Source: an uncultured Roseibium sp. | GTDB taxonomy: Bacteria > Pseudomonadota > Alphaproteobacteria > Rhizobiales > Stappiaceae | Assembly: GCF_963669205.1 (NCBI RefSeq) | Contig: NZ_OY769915.1 | Location: 4,934,001-4,998,000, forward strand | Direction of reading: 5' to 3' | DNA: 64,000 bases | In this document: positions 8,517 to 16,633 of the stretch, piece after piece | How the letters are laid out: each line of letters starts with the position of its first letter | Position numbering within the stretch: the stretch's first letter is position 1 | The notes under the pieces: model-generated | Databases searched by the model: none | Told to the model about the DNA's origin: nothing | Seen by the model: the letters and a program-made list of their open reading frames with translations, nothing else | Translations under genes and position numbers: made by a program

Positions 8517-8912
8517 GTGAAAAAGCTCGCATTGCCGGCGCTTCTCGCTCTCGGCGCAATGACAACATCGGCCGCTGCCGCCAGTGGTGAACCCAGATGG
8601 TGGGTGCCGCCGGGAGAAACAGACACCTATACATGGGTGGGACTGGTGGTCTTCCTGCTCGCAATCTTTCTGCTGATACACCTTTATTCGCAGTTCGATC
8701 ACTACGCGGAGCATCGCGCCAAGGGCACGCCGCTGCGCACGACCATCCCGACGATGCTTACGGTCGCTCTCGCCTACGAAATCATGCCGGCGCTCGACCA
8801 TTTCAGCATCCTGCTTCCCGCAGCCCTCATCATGACCGCGATCGCCCGGGACGTCATGCTGTGGTTGCGTCCTGAAGAGTTGGAAGCAGTTGGACAGGAG
8901 ACAGCGAAATGA
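8517..8912 (+). CDS. Small inner-membrane protein, HlyD-operon partner
   Basis: The 131-residue protein starts with GTG at 8517 after AAAGGACAC. It has a cleavable-looking signal (MKKLALPALLALGAMTTSAAAA), a hydrophobic segment at about 40-57 (WVGLVVFLLAIFLLIHLY) and further hydrophobic stretches at about 80-112. I do not recognise the family. Its start-stop overlap (ATGA at 8909) with a HlyD-type gene recalls the E. coli yiaW-yiaV arrangement, where a small membrane protein precedes a membrane fusion protein. By analogy it may anchor or assist that protein. The leader upstream contains a CTGCCCTT...GGGGGG motif that also occurs before the gene at 10451. Confidence 0.7.
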   Translation: MKKLALPALLALGAMTTSAAAASGEPRWWVPPGETDTYTWVGLVVFLLAIFLLIHLYSQFDHYAEHRAKGTPLRTTIPTMLTVALAYEIMPALDHFSILLPAALIMTAIARDVMLWLRPEELEAVGQETAK

Positions 8913-10123
8913 TCGAGATCCTTGTCACCTCGTTCCCGTTCGTTTTGCGGGTCATGTATCTTCGCTGGCGCGGCCTCCCCGTCACGCTCTACAACGTCCA
9001 CCGGGCCCTTTTCCTGTGGTTCGTCCTTGCCCTGATCGTCTTTTTTGCGGTCTTCTACTACTACCCCAAATCCTATACCGGCCTGGTCCCCTACCGCACG
9101 GTTCCGGTCGTTGCCGAGACAGGCGGCACGGTCACCGAGGTCTTCGTGAAAGGTGGTGATCACGTAAAGGTCGGAGACGCGTTGTTTTCGATCGAAAACA
9201 GCTCGGAACGCGCGAAAGTGGAAGTCAGCCGCCGGCAGGTGGACGAAGTGGAAGCCGCGATCGTGGCAGCGCATATGGACGTTGAGACCGCAGAAGCCTC
9301 GCTTGCCGCGGCACAATCCGCGCTCAAGCAGGCCGAATTGACCCTGGCCGATCACCTCGAACTCCAGGCACGGGGATCCGCTGCCTATCAGCACAGCCAG
9401 ATGGAGCGTGCGACGTCGCAACGCGACACCCGCAGGGCTGAAGTCGATGCGGCCGAAAGCAAACTGGCCACGGCGAAGATCCAGGCGAACAAAATCCTGC
9501 CGGCACAGCTGGAAAGCGCCAGGGCGTCCCTGAAGCAGGCCGAAGTGGAACTGGACAAGACCCGCGTTCACAGCTTCGTCGACGGAACCGTCGAACAGCT
9601 GACCCTGAGTGTCGGTGCCCGGGCCGCACAGGCCGCCATCAGCCCCGCCATGATGATCGTCCCGGATCGGACTCCGAAGGAAAAAGGACGGATCGTTGCC
9701 GGTTTCTCGCAGGTTTCCCGTACCGAACTCTACGAAGGCATGGCCGCTGAAATCGCCTGCGAAAGCAACTTCAACATCGCAATGACCAACACGGTTCTGC
9801 CGGCCCGCATCACCCGGATCCAGGAACCGATCGCTTCCGGCCAGATGGCCCCGACCAACCGGCTGATGGAACCGTCCGAACGCGTCAAGCGCGGACAGAT
9901 CGTGGCGCATCTCGATCTTGTCCACCCGGAACACCAGGACCTTCTCGTCCCGGGCAGCGGCTGCCTTGTCCAGACCTACACCACGCACCTGGAAGGCCCG
10001 CTCGAAGGCACAGTGACGGCCCACGTGATCGAAGCCCTCGGCATCATCAAGGCAGTCGGTTTGCGCATCAGGGCCTGGCTCGGCCTGGCATCCGGCATTG
10101 GTCTCGCAGGCTCCGGTCACTGA
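8909..10123 (+). CDS. HlyD family membrane fusion protein
   Basis: The 404-residue protein has an N-terminal membrane anchor at about 33-53 (ALFLWFVLALIVFFAVFYYY), a split biotinyl-lipoyl domain (VVAETGGTVTEVFVKGGDHVKVGD, then VHSFVDGTVEQLTLSVG), and a long alpha-helical coiled-coil hairpin between residues about 95 and 210 rich in Ala, Glu and Gln. This is the adaptor type found in YiaV/EmrA-like systems linking inner-membrane exporters to the outer membrane. No ABC or MFS partner is encoded beside it; only the small membrane protein overlaps it by four bases. A strong terminator follows 20 bases after the stop. Confidence 0.88.
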   Translation: MIEILVTSFPFVLRVMYLRWRGLPVTLYNVHRALFLWFVLALIVFFAVFYYYPKSYTGLVPYRTVPVVAETGGTVTEVFVKGGDHVKVGDALFSIENSSERAKVEVSRRQVDEVEAAIVAAHMDVETAEASLAAAQSALKQAELTLADHLELQARGSAAYQHSQMERATSQRDTRRAEVDAAESKLATAKIQANKILPAQLESARASLKQAEVELDKTRVHSFVDGTVEQLTLSVGARAAQAAISPAMMIVPDRTPKEKGRIVAGFSQVSRTELYEGMAAEIACESNFNIAMTNTVLPARITRIQEPIASGQMAPTNRLMEPSERVKRGQIVAHLDLVHPEHQDLLVPGSGCLVQTYTTHLEGPLEGTVTAHVIEALGIIKAVGLRIRAWLGLASGIGLAGSGH

Positions 10124-10143
10124 TCCGCGCCCAGCCGACTCAA

Positions 10144-10189
10144 AAACGAACAAAGGCTCCCGGCCACCGCCGGGAGCCTTTGTTCGTTT
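10144..10189. terminator. Strong rho-independent terminator, 21-bp stem
   Basis: A perfect 21-bp inverted repeat (arms 10144-10164 and 10169-10189) encloses the loop CACC. The GC-rich core CTCCCGGC is flanked by A- and T-rich outer stem, so it can work in both directions. It closes the HlyD operon. The rest of the 327-bp gap up to 10450 holds no gene; it carries the leader of the next small gene with the motif CTGCCCTTTTGGGGGG at about 10409-10424. Confidence 0.9.
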
Positions 10190-10450
10190 GCGCTGCGGGT
10201 ACTGCGTCCTCAGGCAAATCACACGTCACGGACACGCATCAAACATCTGAAAAAATGAACCTTTTAATCTCTCTTGAATTCTGCACCCACGCGAGTTGCC
10301 GTTTTTTTTGCACCGGCCCGCACTTTGGCCAGAACGAATAAACACATGGCCAGACGCCTAAAGATGCGCCCCGTTCATTCAACCATATTCGGCTTGTCAA
10401 CAAACGAACTGCCCTTTTGGGGGGCGGTTGAACAGCCAAGGAGCAGGAAT

Positions 10451-10675
10451 ATGAAACTGAAAGCACTCACCCTCGCCGCGATCGCCTTCTCGATCGGTTA
10501 CGTCAGCGAAGTCAACATGTCGTCCATCGCCACCGGTGGCCCGGTCACATTGCAGATGAGCGAAGCCAACGCACAGACCGCGTCGCAGAACGCAGCCCGC
10601 AGGACATCGCGCCGCACGTCAAGACGCGTGAACCGCCGTCATGAGGCCGCGGAAAACGCCTACGAAAACAACTGA
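10451..10675 (+). CDS. Small exported Arg-rich protein, paralogue 1
   Basis: The 74-residue protein starts at ATG 10451 behind GGAGCAGGAAT. It has a signal-like N-terminus (MKLKALTLAAIAFSIGYVSE) and a likely processing region near SEANAQTAS. The C-terminal half is basic: QTASQNAARRTSRRTSRR followed by VNRRHEAAENAYENN. It is clearly paralogous to the next gene, sharing KALTLAA.AFSIGYV and QTASQNAARRT. I do not recognise the family and assign no function. A basic exported peptide might bind DNA, anionic glycans or the outer membrane. Confidence 0.65.
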   Translation: MKLKALTLAAIAFSIGYVSEVNMSSIATGGPVTLQMSEANAQTASQNAARRTSRRTSRRVNRRHEAAENAYENN

Positions 10676-10771
10676 GCCAGACCCTCATCAAAGCAACACG
10701 AAACCAGACATCAATCCGCCGCGGCCCGACAAGAGACGAAGGCGCGGCACCACGATCAAAGGAATAATGAA

Positions 10772-11071
10772 ATGAACGCCAAGGCACTCACACTCGCAGC
10801 TGCAGCCTTCTCCATCGGCTATGTCGGAAACGTGGATCTTCCCACTCCGCAATCCACCGGTTCCCTCTCGTTCAAGGTCGGTGAAGCAAGCGCGCAGACC
10901 GCGTCCCAGAACGCCGCACGCCGGACGGCCCGCAGAACATCCCGCCGGGTGAACCGCCGCCACAACATCTCCGGCTGCACACCCTACAACGCTTACTACA
11001 ATTGCGGCGGTGTCTACTACCAGGCCGTCACCCAGGACGGAACGACGGTCTATGTCGTCGTCAATCCGTAA
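10772..11071 (+). CDS. Small exported Arg-rich protein, paralogue 2
   Basis: The 99-residue protein begins at ATG 10772 after AAAGGAATAATGAA. It shares the signal-like start and the QTASQNAARRTARRTSRR / VNRRH core with the gene at 10451. It adds a C-terminal extension, NISGCTPYNAYYNCGGVYY then QAVTQDGTTVYVVVNP, with two cysteines that could form a disulphide in the periplasm. The extension resembles short beta-strand surface domains. Tandem duplication followed by gain or loss of this extension explains the pair. The terminator at 11092 follows directly. Function is unknown. Confidence 0.7.
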   Translation: MNAKALTLAAAAFSIGYVGNVDLPTPQSTGSLSFKVGEASAQTASQNAARRTARRTSRRVNRRHNISGCTPYNAYYNCGGVYYQAVTQDGTTVYVVVNP

Positions 11072-11091
11072 CCGCAAACGAAACAATCGGT

Positions 11092-11137
11092 CGACTGCTG
11101 CCGGAACCGGGAAACCGTTTCCGGCAGCAGTCGTTTT
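11092..11137 (+). terminator. Rho-independent terminator
   Basis: A 15-bp perfect stem (CGACTGCTGCCGGAA at 11092-11106 with its complement at 11119-11133) is followed by TTTT. It ends transcription from the small Arg-rich gene and separates it from the convergent oxygenase gene. Confidence 0.88.
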
Positions 11138-11200
11138 GAGGAGCGAAAATCCCTAATCCGGCGTCGTTGCCGGACCGTGCGGAACAGGCAACAAGCGGCG

Positions 11201-12067
11201 TCAATCCGCCAGCCCGTCATAGCGCGCACGTTTCTCCGCATCGATATGCGCCTGCGTGACGCGATTGTGGACCTTCCGGGTCCGTTCGACCCGGCCGATG
11301 AAACCAGGTTCCTTTGCATATCCGAAAATGACGGTATGGCGTTCTCCCTTCCCCTTCACCACGCGGTGCAGGGAAAACCGGCCCTTGAAAATCTGAAGGT
11401 CGCCCAGTTCGAGCGAAAGACTGCGCACACGGTCCGACCTGCCGTCCAGCACCTGTTCGACTTCGGCGTAACACTCGTCACCTGGCTGCCGGAGGTCAGG
11501 CACATATTCGAATGCACCGCCCTCATGCGGTTTCCGCGTCAGCAGACTGACGATGAATTCGTTGGTGTCGTAATGCCAGGCCAGCTGCTGGCCCTCCTTC
11601 ATGACATTGACAACAACACCGGCAAGCGGGTCGTCGAAGGTAAACAGTGTCTCTTCTTCCAGGCAGTCGGCGATGAACCGCTGGAAAGCCGGGCTTCTGT
11701 AAAGCGACAGGCTCAGGCCGTTTACCGGAAAACGGTCCATGGCAACGAAGCCGTTGGTGTTTTCAGAATAACGCCGCCGCGGATGGCTCTCAGGCAGTTC
11801 CGGATCGTCCGGCGTGAAATAGGGGTTGATCGAAGAGGTCGAAAAGTGGGCACTCGGGGCAACGCCGTTCACCTCTGCAGCAAGGGTCGGACGGCACGCC
11901 TCGCGGATGAAACCGCTGATCCGCGCACATCCGACCGCCTTGAGATCCTGGCGCACACGGTCGACCTTGAGCGCGTACTCAGCATCGTCAGGTTCATGGA
12001 TTGGCCAGGTGTCCAGGTCGACGCAGGCCAGTGCGGCAAGCGCTGCCGTGTCGTTGTCATGCTTCAT
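11201..12067 (-). CDS. 2-oxoglutarate/Fe(II) oxygenase of the BesD/HalD-like family, hydroxylase-type motif
   Basis: The 288-residue protein follows the pattern of proteins labelled HalD/BesD family: WPIHEPD near residue 21, ELPESHPRRR near 90, GGAFEYVP near 183 and RFSLHRV near 230. The iron ligands are visible as WHYDTNEF (H165, D167) and H234, and R243 in GERHTVIFGY can bind 2-oxoglutarate. Halogenases of this family have Gly in place of the ligand Asp; here the Asp is present, so hydroxylation of a free amino acid is more likely than chlorination. The start ATG 12067 has a strong AGGAGGCGCAA site. The gene is divergent from a LysR regulator that probably controls it. The substrate is not known. 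Confidence 0.85.
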   Translation of the reverse strand: MKHDNDTAALAALACVDLDTWPIHEPDDAEYALKVDRVRQDLKAVGCARISGFIREACRPTLAAEVNGVAPSAHFSTSSINPYFTPDDPELPESHPRRRYSENTNGFVAMDRFPVNGLSLSLYRSPAFQRFIADCLEEETLFTFDDPLAGVVVNVMKEGQQLAWHYDTNEFIVSLLTRKPHEGGAFEYVPDLRQPGDECYAEVEQVLDGRSDRVRSLSLELGDLQIFKGRFSLHRVVKGKGERHTVIFGYAKEPGFIGRVERTRKVHNRVTQAHIDAEKRARYDGLAD

Positions 12068-12160
12068 TTGCGCCTCCTATAAAATCAGATTTGAAAATGA
12101 ATGACAGCGCAAAACCGGTGCGTAAAATGGGTTTTCAAGTCAAATGCATTAGAGTTGCTT

Positions 12161-13066
12161 ATGCAATTATTGGATATCGCCCACTGGTCCCTCCTCTGTA
12201 CACTCAAGGATCGGGAAACTCTGTCGTCCGCAGCTGCCTCCCTTGGGATCACACAGTCTGCAGCGACGCAGAGACTGCGCGAGGCGGAAAGGCGTCTTGG
12301 CGTCGCGCTTGCCCGCAAGAACGGACGCAGTCTGGAACTGACGGAGGCCGGCCGGACGATCGCGACAGCAGGACAATCTACCCTGGCCTTGCTGCGCCAG
12401 GCCGAGAGCGATGCAATCTGGCAAGGCAAGCGGAATGCCCGGCAGCTTACCCTTGGCCTGAGCCACTTCGATCCGGCAAATCTCACGATCCGCCTCATCC
12501 ACATGTGCCAGCAGGCCTTGCCGGGTACGTCGGTTCAACTGGAAAAGATGCCGAACGACCAGTTGGTTGCGGCCGTTGCAGGTGGAAACGCAGATCTCGC
12601 CTTTCTACCCGGCCTGCCCGCACTGCCCGACCTCCCCCGTACGCTTGCCGCGCGGGACAGGCTTGTCGCCGTCTTTCCAAAAGGCGAAGGTCCGCGCACG
12701 GGCGAGACGCTCGCGCCCCTGCACTTTTCCGGAAAAACCTTTCTGACCTACGGCCTGCGCCCGGAACCTGGCTGGGAATACGATCTGTTTTTCGAACGCG
12801 GCAAGTCCTTTCCCGGCAAGGCAGTCAAGATCGAGTCCACCGAACTGATTTGCCAGATGGTATCGCAGGGCATGGGTGCTTCCATTCTTCCCGGCGTCTG
12901 CGTCGCGGAGTCCGCCTTTTCTACAAGGATTGATGTCGCCGAATTTGGCTCGGACCAGATCCGCTTCGACTGGTTTGTCATACACGCGCGGTCAGCGCCT
13001 CAACAGGCGATCGATGCGGTCACGCATGCGTTCAAGACCTCTCCTGACAGGGCCGCGGCAAAGTGA
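12161..13066 (+). CDS. LysR family transcriptional regulator
   Basis: The 301-residue protein has an N-terminal winged helix (HWSLLCTLKDRETLSSAAASLGITQSAATQRLREAERRLG split across residues 8-48) and a periplasmic-binding-like effector domain (from about residue 90, QLTLGLSHFDPANLTIRLI). ATG 12161 (MQLLDIAHWSL) is chosen because LysR proteins start about there; an upstream in-frame ATG at 12101 would add 20 atypical residues. It is divergent from the 2OG oxygenase with a 93-bp gap, the classical arrangement for a LysR regulator and its target. Confidence 0.88.
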   Translation: MQLLDIAHWSLLCTLKDRETLSSAAASLGITQSAATQRLREAERRLGVALARKNGRSLELTEAGRTIATAGQSTLALLRQAESDAIWQGKRNARQLTLGLSHFDPANLTIRLIHMCQQALPGTSVQLEKMPNDQLVAAVAGGNADLAFLPGLPALPDLPRTLAARDRLVAVFPKGEGPRTGETLAPLHFSGKTFLTYGLRPEPGWEYDLFFERGKSFPGKAVKIESTELICQMVSQGMGASILPGVCVAESAFSTRIDVAEFGSDQIRFDWFVIHARSAPQQAIDAVTHAFKTSPDRAAAK

Positions 13067-13314
13067 TGCTCCGATCCCATGACGGTGGTTTTGCCATGAT
13101 CTTCCGAGCTCATTTATGACCGGTCCCGTAGAGGGCAAACGGAATGGCCATTTCGAACCACGACAATCAAACACACAGATTATAATGATGAAATTAAGTA
13201 TAAAATTGAAGCATTTGAATATTTAATCCTCACTTTTTAGACAAAGGATCGATTTTAAAAAACTTTCATCAGTTTTAAGGTATATAACTGATTCAGTGAC
13301 GATACGGGGGTCAT

Positions 13315-14346
13315 ATGACAGTACTCATCACCGGCGGCGCCGGCTACATTGGTTCACACTGCTGCGTCGCGTTTCTTGAGGCCGGTTACGACATTGTCGT
13401 TGTTGATAATTTGTCGAATGCCAGCGATGTCAGCCTGCAGCGGATCGAAGCGATAACGGGCCGCAAGGTGCCCTTTGAGACTGCCGACATTCGCGACCAG
13501 GCTAAACTTGAAGAAATACTTGAGAAACACACGTGCAACGCCGTGGTTCACTTCGCCGGTCTCAAGGCGGTCGGCGAGTCCACCAAGATGCCGCTGGCGT
13601 ATTACGAAAACAATGTGGTCGGCACCCATCGGCTGCTTTCGGCGATGGCGAATGCCGGTGTGAGGCAGTTGATTTTCTCGTCATCGGCGACGGTCTATGG
13701 CGAGCCTCAGTTTCTGCCGTTGACGGAAGATCACCCTACAAGCGCCGTCAACCCGTATGGGCGCACCAAACTCATGATCGAGGAAATGCTGGGAGACGTC
13801 GCCGCCAGCGATCCGGCCTGGCGCTTCGGTATCCTGCGCTACTTCAATCCGGTCGGTGCACATCTCAGCGGCCAGATCGGCGAAAACCCGCTTGGTATTC
13901 CGAACAATCTCATGCCGTTCATCACCCAGGTCGCAGACGGACGGCGCGAGCAGCTGTCCGTGTTCGGCAACGACTACGACACCCGCGACGGCACGGGGGT
14001 GCGCGACTATATCCACGTGACCGACCTTGTCGAAGGACATCTGCGTGCGCATGAGGTTTTGGCCTCCGGTTCCGCTCCGTCGAACTGTTTTGCCGTCAAC
14101 CTCGGCACCGGCAATGGCTATAGCGTTATGGAGATGGTGCGCGCCTTCGAGCGTGCCTCGAACAAGGAAATCCGCTATGCATTCGCCCCCCGTCGCGATG
14201 GCGATGTCGCGGAGTGTTACGCCAACACGGAGCTTGCTGAAAAGGTGCTCGACTGGAAGGCGGAACGCGATCTGGACGCCATGTGCCGCGACACGTGGAA
14301 TTGGGTCTGCAAGAACCCGCGCGGATACGAGACACCTGCAAGCTGA
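13315..14346 (+). CDS. galE: UDP-glucose 4-epimerase
   Basis: This 343-residue short-chain dehydrogenase/reductase-fold enzyme interconverts UDP-glucose and UDP-galactose in the cytoplasm. It shows the NAD motif TGGAGYIGS at residues 6-14, the SSSATVYG segment with the catalytic Ser at about 122-129, and the Y148-xxx-K152 pair in NPYGRTK. The length is normal for bacterial GalE. The start has GGGGG six bases upstream, and the 248-bp region before it is strikingly AT-rich. Its position at the edge of the glycan cluster suggests it supplies UDP-galactose for surface polysaccharide. Confidence 0.95.
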   Translation: MTVLITGGAGYIGSHCCVAFLEAGYDIVVVDNLSNASDVSLQRIEAITGRKVPFETADIRDQAKLEEILEKHTCNAVVHFAGLKAVGESTKMPLAYYENNVVGTHRLLSAMANAGVRQLIFSSSATVYGEPQFLPLTEDHPTSAVNPYGRTKLMIEEMLGDVAASDPAWRFGILRYFNPVGAHLSGQIGENPLGIPNNLMPFITQVADGRREQLSVFGNDYDTRDGTGVRDYIHVTDLVEGHLRAHEVLASGSAPSNCFAVNLGTGNGYSVMEMVRAFERASNKEIRYAFAPRRDGDVAECYANTELAEKVLDWKAERDLDAMCRDTWNWVCKNPRGYETPAS

Positions 14347-14368
14347 AAGAGGGGCACTGCAATTGCAC

Positions 14369-14393
14369 GCAGCGAAGTTGAAAACTTCGCTGC
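14369..14393. terminator. Convergent hairpin between galE and GH16 gene
   Basis: A perfect 11-bp stem (GCAGCGAAGTT and its complement) with a three-base loop lies between two convergent genes. It has no long T-run on either strand, so it may be a weak or bidirectional terminator. Confidence 0.5.
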
Positions 14394-14425
14394 AGCCTCC
14401 CGCCTTCGCGTGTGAATTCGGGCTG

Positions 14426-15244
14426 CTACGCAGTAAAATCCCGGTAGACGCGCACGTTCCGGATCGTCGTGGCGGCACCTTCGACGTCACCGTCGTTCTT
14501 GCCGGCAAACGGAGCCACGGCATTGCTGAAGAGCAGCATGGCAGGCGTATGGGCGAACCTGTTCTCGACGTCGAAGACATCGACATCGTCGACGAAGAAC
14601 CGGAATTCGTCCTCGGTCCAGAGCATCGCATAGCGATGGAATGACTGATCCAGTTGCACCTCCGTACGGTAGGTTGCCGCCAGGACGATCTTTTCCGGTT
14701 TCCATCGCCGCGCAGAAACCTGAACGATGTTCGGATACTTGACCTCGGCTATGTCGAGTTCGAACTGGGTGTCACCCTGCTTGGACCTGTCGGACACCAT
14801 CCAGAACGCATTGTTGACCCCCGCTTCGCTCGCGATACGCATTTCGCATTCGAAATAGCCGTAGGTCTGGCGGAAGGAACGGGTCCGGATGTATCCACCG
14901 GTGAACGGACGTTTCGGATCGTTCTGATGGCCCAGTTCCAGATCAAGCTCACCGTCCTCGACCAGGACATTGCGCGGATAGCGCATCGTCAAATGTTTGT
15001 GCCCCCCGCGTTTCAGAGACTCCCAGGTGGATTGAAACGCAACCGGATCATCGAACTCGTCCTCGAAACTCAGTTGCCAGTCACCCTTGCTCTGAGCAAG
15101 CGGCGCAGGCAACGCGCCGCCGGAGAACGCTACGGCCGCGCTTGGCAGGGCCGGAACTGTCAGCGCTGCGACGCCGCCCGCCACCGCTTTCAGAAAGCGG
15201 CGGCGATCGGGAACATGGAGCTGCCGCACCTGGGCCATCCTCAT
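14426..15244 (-). CDS. Glycoside hydrolase family 16 protein, TAT-exported
   Basis: The 272-residue protein has a twin-arginine-like signal (DRRRFLKAVAGGVAALTVPA, residues 13-32). The GH16 jelly roll follows, with FELDIAE at 161-167 matching the ExDxxE catalytic motif (E162, D164, E167). GH16 enzymes cleave beta-1,3 or beta-1,3-1,4 glucans and galactans, and several rhizobial members (ExsH, ExoK) trim exopolysaccharide. The start at 15244 lies two bases after the stop of the pyruvyltransferase gene, so they are co-transcribed. It probably processes the glycan built by this cluster in the periplasm or outside the cell. Confidence 0.9.
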   Translation of the reverse strand: MRMAQVRQLHVPDRRRFLKAVAGGVAALTVPALPSAAVAFSGGALPAPLAQSKGDWQLSFEDEFDDPVAFQSTWESLKRGGHKHLTMRYPRNVLVEDGELDLELGHQNDPKRPFTGGYIRTRSFRQTYGYFECEMRIASEAGVNNAFWMVSDRSKQGDTQFELDIAEVKYPNIVQVSARRWKPEKIVLAATYRTEVQLDQSFHRYAMLWTEDEFRFFVDDVDVFDVENRFAHTPAMLLFSNAVAPFAGKNDGDVEGAATTIRNVRVYRDFTA

Positions 15245-15246
15245 TG

Positions 15247-16590
15247 TCAGCTCGCCAGCTTCGCCTTGGGCTCGGGAGTTCTGACTTCGCGAAGCGCGAG
15301 TTCCAGTTTCCAGGCCCTGTCGCGCAAGGTCTGGATCTCGCCCGTCATGTAGCCGACTTCGTCCTGGAACCACTCCGTCACTTCGCCCAGGTTCTGGTCC
15401 GTCTGCACCAGATTGGGTTTTTCCAGTGCTTTTTTCGGCGGTGCGGCAACAGGTTGGACCAGCACGTGGTTCAGGCCGTTTTCCGTCAGGAAGCGGTGAT
15501 ACTCCGCATAGTTCAGCCGGTAGACATGCTGCACCTTCGAGAAATCCGCCTTCTCGAAAATGTTCTCCAGATTGATCGGCATGTAGTCTTCGACTTCGAC
15601 TGAGGGAATGGCGAACAGCGTCGAGAGTTCCCGGATCCGGGAATCGTAGGTGAAGAAGACCGCCGGGATACCCTGGTGCAGTCCGATGACGTTACCGTGC
15701 AGCCTGAAGCCGACGAGGACGTCGACATTCTTTTTCGCATCGGCCGCCCATTCATCGACGTCGAAAAAGGCCTGCATGCGATCGCTGACGAGCGTTTCCA
15801 CATCCTTGTCGCCCTGAAGGCTGTATTTTTCCAGGATGGAACGGATGTGTTTCTGTTTCGCCTCGCCCTGCTCGAAGATGGCAAGCGTTTCCTCGCGTTC
15901 TCCCTGCGAGTAGAGACGGTTTTCGGATCGCTTGGCGACGGCCTGGATCAATGCGCGTTGCATCCGGTTCGTCTTGGTCGCGTTCGATGCATAATCCGCC
16001 GACAGATACCTGTTGAGCGTCAGTCCGACACGCGCATTGGCGGGGTCGATAGGTTTGATTTCGATCGAGGGTCGCAGGTTCCTGTAGAAACTCGGACAAC
16101 CGATGATCCTGATATTCTTGATGCCGATGTCGTTGAAGACCTCAGCGCTGTAGACGCCGCGCACGCCGATCGTCTCGCATTTGTCGGCGATGATTTTCCA
16201 GGCTTCCACGCTGCCTTTCGGCAGTTTCAGCTTCTTGTATTTCGCAGCCTGGGCACCGACGCCGATCGGCACGATCGGACCTTTGAGTTTCTTCAACAGG
16301 GGAACGACATTGCCGATATCGACCGTTTCGGTGAGGTAGTTGGATCCCCGGATCACCGTCGCGTCGCAGTCCTCCTTCGGCCAGAGTTTTTCGTCGCCGG
16401 CATGGGCAAACTGAAGGTTCTTGATCTGGTCATAGGCGAGCGCCTTGAGCATGGCGTCGTAAACGAGCACATCGCCCGTGTTGATGCCGCCGCGCGCAAA
16501 GGCCGAAAGCGGATCATCGATTTTCAGGAATGCCGATTTATTGCCTGGCTTGACGGCTGCGCCGCCATTTAAAACGAAGAGCTTTTTCAT
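15247..16590 (-). CDS. Polysaccharide pyruvyltransferase family protein
   Basis: The 447-residue protein begins MKKLFVLNGGAAVKPGNKSAF, with GGAAGG-type ribosome binding sequence GGAAGG nine bases upstream of ATG 16590. Family signatures include INTGDVLVYDAML, IGVGAQA, CETIGVRGVYSAEVF and VLVGFRLHGNVIGLHQGIPAVFF at about 298-320. These match the polysaccharide pyruvyltransferase/CsaB family, which moves pyruvate from phosphoenolpyruvate to sugar residues. A C-terminal helical tail of about 60 residues follows the domain. It lies in a minus-strand operon with GH16 downstream and a GT2-GT4 fusion upstream, so ketal-pyruvylation of the local glycan is likely. Confidence 0.88.
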   Translation of the reverse strand: MKKLFVLNGGAAVKPGNKSAFLKIDDPLSAFARGGINTGDVLVYDAMLKALAYDQIKNLQFAHAGDEKLWPKEDCDATVIRGSNYLTETVDIGNVVPLLKKLKGPIVPIGVGAQAAKYKKLKLPKGSVEAWKIIADKCETIGVRGVYSAEVFNDIGIKNIRIIGCPSFYRNLRPSIEIKPIDPANARVGLTLNRYLSADYASNATKTNRMQRALIQAVAKRSENRLYSQGEREETLAIFEQGEAKQKHIRSILEKYSLQGDKDVETLVSDRMQAFFDVDEWAADAKKNVDVLVGFRLHGNVIGLHQGIPAVFFTYDSRIRELSTLFAIPSVEVEDYMPINLENIFEKADFSKVQHVYRLNYAEYHRFLTENGLNHVLVQPVAAPPKKALEKPNLVQTDQNLGEVTEWFQDEVGYMTGEIQTLRDRAWKLELALREVRTPEPKAKLAS

Positions 16591-16633
16591 GCGATCTGCA
16601 CCTTCCAGTGTTCGGGCCAAATGCGCCCTTCAG

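Noticed and set aside
8774..10222. 480-codon frame opposite the HlyD operon
   Set aside because: Antisense artefact of GC-rich codon use; it would span two real genes and a terminator.
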